Shown: positions 35,701 through 46,779 of the stretch, in pieces | Layout: each line of letters opens with the position of its first letter | Position numbering within the stretch: the stretch's first letter is position 1 | DNA from: Burkholderiaceae bacterium | Lineage (GTDB): Bacteria; Pseudomonadota; Gammaproteobacteria; Burkholderiales; Burkholderiaceae_C | DNA length: 64,000 nt | Assembly: GCA_024235955.1 (NCBI GenBank) | Contig: JACKLJ010000002.1 | Location: 310,001 to 374,000, forward strand | Reading direction: 5' to 3' | Position numbers and translations under genes: made by a program | The notes under the pieces: model-generated | The model's database searches: none | What the model was told of the DNA's origin: nothing | The model's input: the letters and a program-made list of their open reading frames with translations, nothing else

Positions 35701-37315
35701 TCACGCCCGTGCTCAAGCTGCCTACCGCTGTGCTCGTGCTGGTGCTCAAGCTCGTGACGTTGCTGTTGGTGGTGCTCAAGCCAGTGCTCAGGCTGGTCAC
35801 GCCCGTGCTCAAGCTGCCTACCGCTGTGCTCGTGCTGGTGCTCAGGCTCGTGACGCCCGTGCTGAGGCTGCCCACCGCCGTGCTCGTGCTGGTGCTCAGG
35901 CTCGTGACGTTGCTGTGGGTGGTGCTCAGACCCGTGCTCAAGCTAGCCACCGAGCTGTTGGTGTTGCTCAAGCCAGTGCTCAGGCTGGTCACGCCCGTGC
36001 TCAAGCTGCCTACCGCTGTGCTCGTGCTGGTGCTCAGGCTCGTGACGCCCGTGCTGAGGCTGCCCACCGCCGTGCTCGTGCTGGTGCTCAGGCTCGTGAC
36101 GTTGCTGTTGGTGGTGCTCAGCCCGGTGCTGAGGCTGGCTACCGAGCTGTTGGTGTTGCTCAAGCCAGTGCTGAGATTCCCGACAGCCGTGCTCGTGCTC
36201 GTGCTCAGGCTGGTCACGCCCGTGCTCAAGCTGGCCACCACTGTGCTCGTGCTGGTGCTCAGGCTCGTGACGTTGCTGTTGGTGGTGCTCAGCCCGGTGC
36301 TGAGGCTGGCTACCGAGCTGTTGGTGCCACTCAGGCTCGTGCTCAGGCTTGCCACGGAACTGTTCGTGCTGCTCAAGCCAGTGCTCAGGCTGGTCACGCC
36401 CGTGCTCAAGCTGGCCACCACTGTGCTCGTGCTGGTGCTCAGGCTCGTGACGTTGCTGTTGGTGGTGCTCAGCCCGGTGCTGAGGCTGGCTACCGAGCTG
36501 TTGGTGTTGCTCAAGCCAGTGCTGAGATTCCCGACAGCCGTGCTCGTGCTCGTGCTCAGGCTTGCCACGGAACTGTTCGTGCTGCTCAAGCCAGTGCTCA
36601 GGCTGGTCACGCCCGTGCTGAGGCTGGCCACCGAGCTGTTGGTGTTGCTCAAGCCAGTGCTGAGGTTCCCAACAGCCGTGCTCGTGCTCGTGCTCAAGCT
36701 CGTGACGTTGCTGTTGGTGGTGCTCAGACCCGTGCTCAAGCTAGCCACCGAGCTGTTGGTGTTGCTCAAGCCGGTGCTGAGGTTCCCAACAGCTGTGCTC
36801 GTGCTCGTGCTCAGGCTCGTGACGTTGCTGTTGGTCGTGCTCAGGCCGGTGCTCAAGCTCGCCACGGAACTGTTCGTGTTGCTCAGACCCGTGCTCAGGC
36901 TGGCTACCGAACTACGGGTACCGCTCAAGCTCGTGCTGAGGCTCGTGACGTTGCTGTTGGTGGTGCTCAGGCCCGTGCTCAAGCTCGCGATCGAGCTTGT
37001 GTTATCGCTAAGGCTTGAGACAACCGTAGACAGCGAATTGACCGCTGTTGTGGTGCTATTGACCTGATTGACGCAGGATGAAGCGGCTGTGTACATGGTG
37101 CCGCCAGTCCCGGCGGTACACCCAATCGCAATCTGCGCATATGGTGTCGTCAGAAACGCCGACGACCCGTACACCGCGGTCACAAGCCCCGCGCGGACCA
37201 GACCGGCAACCAGGCTGGACCGCTGAGCCCCTTTGGTGGTCGAACGCGCGGCCTCGCTGACGACCATGCGCACACCGCGGCTGCGGTTAAACACCACTTT
37301 GTAGAATTTGTTCAC
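32792..37315 (-). pseudogene. Trimeric autotransporter adhesin, N-terminal signal and giant Ser/Thr-rich stalk
   Basis: About 1505 codons from a GTG at 37315 to the IS edge. It starts VNKFYKVVFNRSRGVRMVV, an extended signal peptide region (ESPR) of autotransporters, followed by a hydrophobic segment and probable cleavage near TPYAQ. After about 100 residues everything is repeats: SLSTGLSNTNSSVA, SLSTGLSTTNSNVT (14), SLSTSTSTAVG (11) and SLSTGVT (7), predicted trimeric coiled coil. The frame runs into the IS and stops after ELVRNFVCEA. Without the IS the protein would be about 1868 residues. An upstream in-frame TTG at 37342 lies in IS5 DNA and is not the native start. Confidence 0.9.
32801..36975 (-). 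repeat. Stalk repeat array of 21, 33 and 42 bp units
   Basis: The DNA is built from units encoding 7, 11 and 14 residues that all begin SLST. A higher-order block of 192 bp (64 residues: 7+14+14+11+7+11) recurs in at least three consecutive near-identical copies around 33.7-34.2 kb (two starts at 33841 and 34033), and other segments such as the one at 33.3 and 36.1-36.6 kb are also duplicated. This implies recent recombinational expansion. The repeat keeps two antisense frames open as a side effect. Confidence 0.92.
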
Positions 37316-37329
37316 GCTTGCCCCCCTAA

Positions 37330-38492
37330 GGACACGCTTCAAAACCGCCGTTTGCTGAGCGGTGCGAACGCAACGAGCCTCGAATCGTGTCTGCCGGGCT
37401 GATATGGTCGATCAACGGCGTCAACTCGGCGCGCATTCGCACCCATTTCGCGCCTTGCGGGCGCACTCATGCCTCGCACAGCTGCGGCCGTTTGCGCAGC
37501 ATCCACAGATTGCCCAGCATGAACAGCGTGTGCAGCTTGGCGGTGTTCTTGGCCAGGCCCCGGTAGCTCACCTTGGTGAAGCCGAACTGGCGCTTGATGA
37601 CGCGGAAGGCGTGTTCGCCCTTGGCCCGGATGCGTGCCTTCACGCGTTCGAGTTCGTCGATCAGCCGGCCCTTGTCGGTGCCGGTGTCCAGCGCTCGGCG
37701 CGCTTGCCCAGGCGCATGGCGATGTGCCAGCGCACTCTGGCTCGCGTCCATTGCGCCGCACCCTGGTAGCCAGCGTCAGCGAACACGTCCGTCTCCGCGC
37801 CGTGCAGCAAGCCATCCACCTGCGTGACGTCGGCCGCGTTGGCCGGCGTGGTCACCAGGCTGTGCACGACGCCCGTCTCCAGATCAGTGCCCACATGGGC
37901 CTTCATGCCGAAGTACCACTGCTGACCCTTCTTGGTCTGATGCATGTCCGGGTCGCGCTCACCGCTGCGGTTCTTGGTCGAGCTCGGCGCGTTGATGATG
38001 GTGGCATCTACGGCCGTGCCGCTCTTGACCACCAGGCCCTTCGCCGCCAGCAGCTCATTGACTGCGACGAACATTTGCTGGGCCAGGCCATGACGCTCCA
38101 GCAGGTGGCGAAAGCGCAGGATGGTGATGGCGTCGGGAAGCCGGTCCGCATCGACGTTGAGCCGTGCGAAGTCGCGATACAGAGGCGTGTCGATCAGCGC
38201 CTCCTCCATTGCCTGGTCGCCGAAGGTGAACCAGTTCTGCATGAAGTGGATGCGCAGCATCGTCTCGATGGGAAACGGCGGCCGGCCGGTCTTGGCGCGC
38301 GGGCTGTGCGGTTCGATCAGCGCCACCAGTGCCGACCACGGCACCACTCGTTCCATCTCGTCGAGGAACTCGCGCTTCCTCGTGCGCTTGTTCGTCCAGT
38401 CCAGGCTCAGCGTCTTCTGCGTCATGCCATCCATCGTGCCGTTACGCCGTGCTCATGGGGAGAGCAGTTGCACGGGGTTTTGAAGCGAGTCC
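37330..38492 (-). mobile_element. IS5-family insertion sequence (1163 bp)
   Basis: It is bounded by inverted ends GGACACGCTTCAAAACC (left) and GGACTCGCTTCAAAACC (right, reverse strand), and flanked by a 4-bp CTAA duplication at 37326-37329 and 38493-38496, the target type preferred by IS5. It lies 14 bp before the adhesin start codon, between the adhesin and the divergent DUF2827 gene, so it separates the adhesin from its own promoter. The transposase frame is broken. Confidence 0.9.
37467..38434 (-). pseudogene. IS5-family transposase, frameshifted
   Basis: The first frame from 38434 gives the N-terminal domain MTQKTLSLDWTNKRTRKREF, the first catalytic Asp in GTAVDATIINAPSSTKN and the second in FADAGYQG. 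The remainder, RLIDELERVKARIRAKGEHA then FRVIKRQFGFTK with the catalytic Glu, is in another frame; the switch is near 37690-37700. Joined, the product would be about 322 residues, the normal IS5 length. A single-base indel has therefore probably inactivated it. Confidence 0.88.
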
Positions 38493-38496
38493 CTAA

Positions 38497-38605
38497 AGGA
38501 CAAAATAGATCTCAAAACCTTTCAAATTCTATTGCGGCGCACAAGAGAAACATATTCCGGACCTGTCCCCAACCACCACAAAATGCCAACTTTGGGCCAC
38601 TTCTT
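38497..38605. promoter_or_regulatory. AT-rich remnant of the adhesin/DUF2827 divergent promoter region
   Basis: This AT-rich 109 bp stretch precedes the third DUF2827 gene and lies on the far side of IS5 from the adhesin. It probably holds the promoters for both, with the adhesin's side now displaced by 1.16 kb. Confidence 0.5.
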
Positions 38606-39733
38606 ATGCTTCGACCCCTGCGCATAGGCATCACGATCGGACTGAGATCGGAAGCGGAGCCGTTGTGGATCAATGGCATCAAGCAGAACGCCGTGTTCCT
38701 GGCAGGGGCGCTGCGGCGCTGCCCTGACGTTGCCAGCGTCGTGCTGGTGAACACGACCGATGTACCCATCACCCCGGCCCTGCCCTGGGATCAGGCCCGC
38801 TGGCCTACGGTGTCGTTCGAGCAGGCCAAAGACGGCCTCGACGTGCTGATCGAGCTGGGTGGGCAGATCGATGAAAACAGAACCAATTACTTAATCAACT
38901 GCGGATGCAAGCTGGTTTCTTACTGTTGCGGGGTGGAGTACATCAACGCAACCCAAACCATTCTGTTCCATCGTTCTCCGAACCACGGTGGCGCGTTCGT
39001 CAACCAGCATTATGACGACATCTGGATGATTCCCCAGATCGAGCCCATCAACCGGGGTTACTTCGAAATACTGCGGCGCAGGCAGGCGCGGGTGGTGCCG
39101 TTCGTCTGGAGCCCTGTGTTCCTGGAGGAGCGAGGCCACGCACTGCCCCATGGCGGGCGCTGCCAGCCCAGGGGTGGCCAAGGCAGGCGACTCACGGTGA
39201 TGGAGCCGAACCTCGACGTCGTCAAGTTCTGCCTCTACCCCATCCTGATCGCCGAACAGGCTTACCGCACCCGGCCCGAAGCCATTGAGAAACTGCTGGT
39301 GGCCAATGCCGAGAAAATAGCCCAGGAAAATCAGTTTTTCATTTCACTGATGCATCATCTGGACTTGGTCAATAATCACCACGCGGTATTTGTTGGCCGC
39401 TACGACACGCCGTATTTTCTGGCTGATCACACGGATATCGTGATCTCCCACCAATGGGAAAATCCGTTGAATTATTTCTACCTGGAAGTGTGCTGGCAGG
39501 GCTACCCGCTGGTCCACAACGCCAGCCTGTGCCCGGACCTCGGCTTCTATTACCCCGGGCACGACCTTCAGCTGGGGGCCGAGCAGGTGCTCAAGGCCGC
39601 GGAGATGGGCGCGGACGCCCTGGCGCAGTACCAGGCCGACCAGCGGCAGCGGATCGGGCGCTTTCTTTGCGACGATGCTTCGGTGGTAAAGACCTACCAC
39701 GATCTTCTGTCGTCGCTGTTCAGCAACAGCTGA
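38606..39733 (+). CDS. DUF2827 protein, predicted glycosyltransferase (copy C)
   Basis: 375 residues from the ATG at 38606. It opens LRIGITIGLRSEAEPLWING and QNAVFLAGAL, and ends with SHQWENPLNYFYLEVCWQGY followed by PLVHNASL, matching copies A and B in order and spacing. It is divergent from the adhesin gene, while A and B lie downstream of the adhesin, so three paralogues bracket one adhesin. Its base composition drops in GC in the 5' half. Predicted cytoplasmic. Confidence 0.8.
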   Translation: MLRPLRIGITIGLRSEAEPLWINGIKQNAVFLAGALRRCPDVASVVLVNTTDVPITPALPWDQARWPTVSFEQAKDGLDVLIELGGQIDENRTNYLINCGCKLVSYCCGVEYINATQTILFHRSPNHGGAFVNQHYDDIWMIPQIEPINRGYFEILRRRQARVVPFVWSPVFLEERGHALPHGGRCQPRGGQGRRLTVMEPNLDVVKFCLYPILIAEQAYRTRPEAIEKLLVANAEKIAQENQFFISLMHHLDLVNNHHAVFVGRYDTPYFLADHTDIVISHQWENPLNYFYLEVCWQGYPLVHNASLCPDLGFYYPGHDLQLGAEQVLKAAEMGADALAQYQADQRQRIGRFLCDDASVVKTYHDLLSSLFSNS

Positions 39734-39842
39734 CAGCCCAACGACACCTCCGCCCCGCGATCCGGGCGCGCGGAAGGCACCAAAAGCCACTGAAAGGCCC
39801 GCCGCCGTACAAGGCGTGGGCGCCAGCGGGCCTTCGCGCAGA

Positions 39843-42755
<2,913 letters not shown>

Positions 42756-42887
42756 GGTGTGCTCCTTCGGTGGCTTGAGGCTGGACAAAGGTGGTGCCGG
42801 CCATTGTGGCAGTTGCATCGGCGCCTTGTCATCCTGCACCGTCATACCCCTGCGCGTTTCATATGTAAACAGCTTGTTGCCCTTGCA

Positions 42888-42932
42888 TGGCGGGCACAGA
42901 CAGCTATGCTTTTTATAGTTCTCCGGGTTGCA
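42888..42932 (+). repeat. Interspersed mini-repeat fragment
   Basis: GACAGCTATGCTTTTTATAG retains only the terminal inverted-repeat part of the element, in the acnA/U32 divergent gap. Confidence 0.5.
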
Positions 42933-43046
42933 CGGAGTTAGGCGTCGCCGGCCCATCATGGCCGGCACACCAGTGGGGTGCCCCGGCCGGCCGCCCGCGC
43001 CCCGCCCGCCTGCACGCGCACGCCGAAGCTAGGACAATACGGCCCC

Positions 43047-44459
43047 ATGAAAGCCCCCGAACTGCTGCTGCCCGCTGGCGGCCTGGACAAGATGCGCGCC
43101 GCCTACGATTACGGCGCCGACGCGGTCTACGCCGGTCAGCCGCGCTACAGCCTGCGCGCCCGCAACAACGATTTCCGGCTGGAACAGCTGGCCCAGGGCA
43201 TCACCGAAGCCCATGCGCGCGGCAAGAAGTTCTTCGTCACCAGCAACCTGATCGCCCACAACGACAAGGTGCGCACCTACCTGCGCGACCTGGAGCCGGT
43301 GGTGCAGCTCAGGCCCGACGCGCTGATCATGGCCGACGCCGGCCTGATCATGCTGGTGCGCGAGAAGATGGAAAAGGGCCAGTGGCCGCACGTGCCCATC
43401 CACCTCTCGGTGCAGGCCAACACCACCAACTGGGCGGCGGTGAAGTTCTGGCAGCGCGCGGGGGTGGAGCGCATCATCCTCTCGCGCGAGCTGAGCCTGG
43501 CCGAGATCGAGCAGATCCGCAACGAATGCCCCGACATGGAGCTGGAGGTCTTCGTGCACGGCGCCCTGTGCATCGCGTATTCCGGCCGCTGCCTGCTGTC
43601 GGGCTACTTCAACCGGCGCGATCCCAACCAGGGCACCTGCACCAACGCCTGCCGCTGGAACTACAAGACGCACGATGCCGATGTCGACCCGAACACCGGC
43701 GAAGCGCTGGCGCGCGGCGGCCAGCTGGAAGGCTTCAACTTCGGCGCCGAGGCCGAGCGCGCCGACCAGGCCGCCGAACGCGGCGAAGCCACCTGCGGCA
43801 ACGGCCAGCGCCACCCCGAGGCCGACAAGGTCTGGCTGATCGAGGAAGAAGGCCGCCCCGGCCAGCTGATGCCCGTGATGGAAGATGAGCACGGCACCTA
43901 CATCATGAACAGCAAGGATCTGCGGGCGGTCGAGCTGGTGGAGAAGCTGGTGAGGATCGGCGTCGATTCGCTCAAGATCGAAGGCCGCACCAAGAGCCTC
44001 TACTACGTGGCCCGCACCGCGCAGGTGTACCGCCGCGCCATTGACGACGCCGTGGCCGGCCGCCCCTTCAACCCGCAGCTCGTCACCGAGCTGGAAGGCC
44101 TGGCCAACCGCGGCTACACCAGCGGCCTACTGGAGCGCCGCCCCGCCAACGACTACCAGAACTACGAAACCGGCCACTCCGTCACCGAGCGCAGCCAGTT
44201 CGTCGGCGAGGTGAAAAGCGCCCAGGGCGGCTGGGCCGAGGTGGAAACCAAGAACCGCTTCGCCGTGGGCGACTGGCTGGAGATCATCCACCCCAGCGGC
44301 AACCGCACCGTGCAACTCAAGCAGATGAAGAACGCCGATGGCCAGCCCATCCAGGTGGCCGCCGGCAACCCGCTGCGCGTGTGGATCCCGGTGGACGGCC
44401 CGGCCGACAAGGCCCTGCTGGCGCGCCTGACGCGGGCGCCGGCTGAAGCCAGTGCCTGA
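43047..44459 (+). CDS. trhP: U32 family protein, TrhP (YegQ)-type tRNA uridine hydroxylation
   Basis: 470 residues from the ATG at 43047. It begins PELLLPAGGLDKMRAAYDYG and has the U32 signature region ELEVFVHGALCIAYSGRC followed by LSGYFNRRDPNQGTCTNACR, with clustered cysteines that probably bind an Fe-S cluster. The length and the C-terminal beta-barrel (about 390-470) fit TrhP, which makes 5-hydroxyuridine at position 34 of certain tRNAs using prephenate. Family-level assignment is firm; TrhP rather than another U32 branch is probable. Confidence 0.85.
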   Translation: MKAPELLLPAGGLDKMRAAYDYGADAVYAGQPRYSLRARNNDFRLEQLAQGITEAHARGKKFFVTSNLIAHNDKVRTYLRDLEPVVQLRPDALIMADAGLIMLVREKMEKGQWPHVPIHLSVQANTTNWAAVKFWQRAGVERIILSRELSLAEIEQIRNECPDMELEVFVHGALCIAYSGRCLLSGYFNRRDPNQGTCTNACRWNYKTHDADVDPNTGEALARGGQLEGFNFGAEAERADQAAERGEATCGNGQRHPEADKVWLIEEEGRPGQLMPVMEDEHGTYIMNSKDLRAVELVEKLVRIGVDSLKIEGRTKSLYYVARTAQVYRRAIDDAVAGRPFNPQLVTELEGLANRGYTSGLLERRPANDYQNYETGHSVTERSQFVGEVKSAQGGWAEVETKNRFAVGDWLEIIHPSGNRTVQLKQMKNADGQPIQVAAGNPLRVWIPVDGPADKALLARLTRAPAEASA

Positions 44460-44713
44460 TTGAGCAAAAAATCGGGCTTCAGGCCATACGCAGCGGGGGC
44501 AACCAGCTTCTTGTTTGATAGCAATTTGCCGCAAGCCACCGCGGCGCCGCTATAACCAAAGTGTTGCAATCCGGTCACGGCGCGGGGTGAAATGCGTCAC
44601 ACAGGGGCCGCTGGCGAGCCCTGATCGCCTGTCCGCCCTACAGGCTGGCCGACAATGATTGATCCGGCACGCCCCGCGGCCTGCCTGACCATTCCCGCCC
44701 GTCCCGCTGATTC
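44460..44713. other. Intergenic region with diverged inverted mini-repeat
   Basis: About 44465-44525 resembles an inverted, decayed interspersed repeat (ATCGGGCTTCAGGCC and TTGTTTGATAGCAA). The segment near 44560-44640 should hold the promoter of the zinc-ribbon gene. Nothing else is seen. Confidence 0.4.
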
Positions 44714-45505
44714 ATGGCCAACGTCTGCCCGTACTGCGGCACCGAGAACCGCGAAACCGCCAAGTTCTGCATTGGCTGCGCGCGCGCGCTGGTCGAAGTG
44801 CAGCAGGCCACCGACGGCACCGCCTTCCAGGACACGCAACCGCGCCGGCGCCGCCGCAAGCGCCGGCGGCGCAGCGATGGCACGTCCGGCTCCAGCGCCG
44901 GCACGGCCAACGGCGCCAGGCGCCCGGGCTTCTGGCTGGCACTGGGCGCCGCCGCCATCGTGATGTTCGGCTGGGCCGCGGCCGTCGGCTGGAAGCACGG
45001 CCACCCCGCCGCAGACAAGTCCGCTGTGACCGCCACGGCCGAGTCGCCACCGACGCCCGACACCACCGCCTCGGCCCCGGCGCCCGGCCCCGCCAACCAC
45101 GCGAGCAGCGCTGCCCTGTCGCTTGATCAGGCCGTGGCCAACCTGGCCGCCCTGCAGGCTTCCGCATCGGCCCGCGCCAGCAAGGACGCATCCGAAACCC
45201 ACCCGGCCCAGGCCCCGCGCGCCAAGGACCGCAAGGCCGCCGCCAAGCCACCCGCGCGCCCCACCAGCACACCAGCCCCCGTGGTCGCGGAAGTCGCGCC
45301 CGCCCCGCCTCCCGCACCGGCCAGCGCACCCAAATCCCCGGCATCGGCGCCCGCACCGCGCGCGCTGTGCGGCGACGGCAACTTCTTCACCCGCGGCGCC
45401 TGCCTCACCAGCGAATGCGCCAAACCCGGCATGGCAAGCCATCCCGCCTGCGTGCAACTGCGCCAGCAGCAATCCGCGCCGCGGCGTGGGGTGGGTGAGT
45501 TCTAG
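44714..45505 (+). CDS. Zinc-ribbon, single-pass membrane protein with low-complexity linker
   Basis: 263 residues. An N-terminal double zinc ribbon (CPYCGTENRETAKFCIGCAR) is followed by a very basic RRRRRKRRRR stretch, one transmembrane segment (about 76-92, FWLALGAAAIVMFGWAAAV), a long Ala/Pro linker and a C-terminal motif LCGDGNFFTRGACLTSECAK with four cysteines. The zinc ribbon is cytoplasmic and the Cys-rich tail probably periplasmic. Similar architecture is common in Burkholderiales; function unknown. Confidence 0.8.
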   Translation: MANVCPYCGTENRETAKFCIGCARALVEVQQATDGTAFQDTQPRRRRRKRRRRSDGTSGSSAGTANGARRPGFWLALGAAAIVMFGWAAAVGWKHGHPAADKSAVTATAESPPTPDTTASAPAPGPANHASSAALSLDQAVANLAALQASASARASKDASETHPAQAPRAKDRKAAAKPPARPTSTPAPVVAEVAPAPPPAPASAPKSPASAPAPRALCGDGNFFTRGACLTSECAKPGMASHPACVQLRQQQSAPRRGVGEF

Positions 45506-45611
45506 GGCGAGATCCGCCTGCCGAAGAGCCTGACCGCTCACGCCGCGCGGGCCGTAGCCGGGGCGCCGCCCTCAGGGCGTCCGCCAGATACCCCTCGCTA
45601 CACTCGCCCGC

Positions 45612-46115
45612 ATGTCCCAGCCAGCTCTCTCGTCCTTCATCTGGTCCGTCGCCGATCTCCTGCGCGGTGATTACAAGCAATCCGACTACGGCAAGGTCAT
45701 CCTGCCCTTCACCGTCCTGCGCCGGCTGGACTGCGTGCTGGCCGAAACCAAGCCCACCGTGCTGGCCGAGTTGGCCGCCAAGACGCAGCTCGGCGTCAAC
45801 CCAGAGGCCTTCCTCAAGAAAGCCACCGGCCGCCCCTTCTTCAACCAGAGCCCGCTCGATCTGAAGAAGCTCCTGGGCGACCCGGCCAACGTCGCGCAGA
45901 ACCTGTTCAGCTACCTCCAGGGCTTCTCGCCCGCCGTGCGCGACATCTTCGAGCACTTCGAATTCCAGACCCAGATCGAGCGCCTCTCCAAGGCTGGCCT
46001 GCTCTACCAGGTGACCGAGAAGTTCTGCCAGATCGACCTGCACCCCAACGCCGCGTTCTCAACGCCGGACAAACTGAAAGACAAGGTCGCACCATGTCAT
46101 CTGCCCACTACCTGA
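45612..46115 (+). pseudogene. Truncated hsdM (type I restriction methyltransferase, N-terminal domain only)
   Basis: 167 codons: LSSFIWSVADLLRGDYKQSD, VILPFTVLRRLDCVLAETK, and FSPAVRDIFEHFEFQTQIER are the HsdM N-terminal helical domain. At about 46060 homology stops (after QIDLHPNA), before the SAM-binding and NPPF catalytic motifs, and unrelated residues follow to the stop. No hsdR or hsdS is present, so the modification system has been lost. The breakpoint abuts the next gene and marks the left border of the defence-like island. Confidence 0.85.
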
Positions 46116-46714
46116 GTTCTGTACTCAAAGCGAACAGACTGGCGGATGACGGAGCCCGCTGCACACGCATGTCCGGTGCTGTCGCCAACCGGCTCACGGC
46201 AATGGGGTTTGAGCAGCCAGTTGACCTGGACTTGCTTCCTGAGAAGTGGTGGGTGCTGAGAGTGGACGCGGCGGCCATGGACGACCAGCTGGAGTGTGGC
46301 GGTGCGATGGTGACTGTCGAGGCAACGACCTCGGCAATCGTTCACCGATTTGATGGGTACTTCTGTGAGGTCGTTGGAGGCTCCTTTGAAACCCAAGAAG
46401 CCATGAACGGCTGCGTCTGGGTGGAGGCTGGTTTCGACCGTCTTTCCCTAGGTGCAAAGGCCTTGCCTTGTGTCATCCCAGACTGGATCGTTGGGAGATT
46501 GGCGGCACAAGGCCAATTCACTCCGGTGCCGTTCTCCAAACTGGCAGATACCTACTGGGTGTGCGGCATGGGTGGCGGCGTTGTTTCTACCCATGAATTG
46601 GAAGATCAGATGCGATCCGAGCCGGGTATGCGCCACGGCATCACCGACGGACCCTTCAAGTCACATGCTGAAGCCACATACGCTTTCGATGTTCTATGGG
46701 AAAGCCCAGAGTGA
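46094..46714 (+). CDS. Unrecognised protein at the hsdM junction
   Basis: 206 residues from the ATG at 46094, overlapping the hsdM remnant by 22 bases. I do not recognise the family. It has a repeated-looking core (WWVLRVDAAAMDDQ; DTYWVCGMGGGVVS) with no signal peptide or membrane segment, and lower GC than its neighbours. No catalytic motif is visible. Its position in a nuclease-rich island suggests a defence or mobile-element gene, but nothing more can be said. Confidence 0.6.
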   Translation: MSSAHYLSSVLKANRLADDGARCTRMSGAVANRLTAMGFEQPVDLDLLPEKWWVLRVDAAAMDDQLECGGAMVTVEATTSAIVHRFDGYFCEVVGGSFETQEAMNGCVWVEAGFDRLSLGAKALPCVIPDWIVGRLAAQGQFTPVPFSKLADTYWVCGMGGGVVSTHELEDQMRSEPGMRHGITDGPFKSHAEATYAFDVLWESPE

Positions 46715-46779
46715 CTTGAACGGCCAGCGCATGCAAGGCCACCAGATCCGCAAGAACAGCAACCCCACAGCCACTGCAC

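Noticed and set aside
32792..36975. CRISPR array in the 32.8-37.0 kb repeats
   Set aside because: Repeats are contiguous, translated, of 21, 33 and 42 bp, with no unique spacers and no cas genes.
32619..37067. Very long open frames on the plus strand across the adhesin repeat (1482 and 1441 codons)
   Set aside because: The repeat units are multiples of three bases and happen to lack stops in other frames. The minus frame has an autotransporter signal region, in-frame continuation to a YadA anchor and sensible residues; the plus frames are only translations of the repeat.
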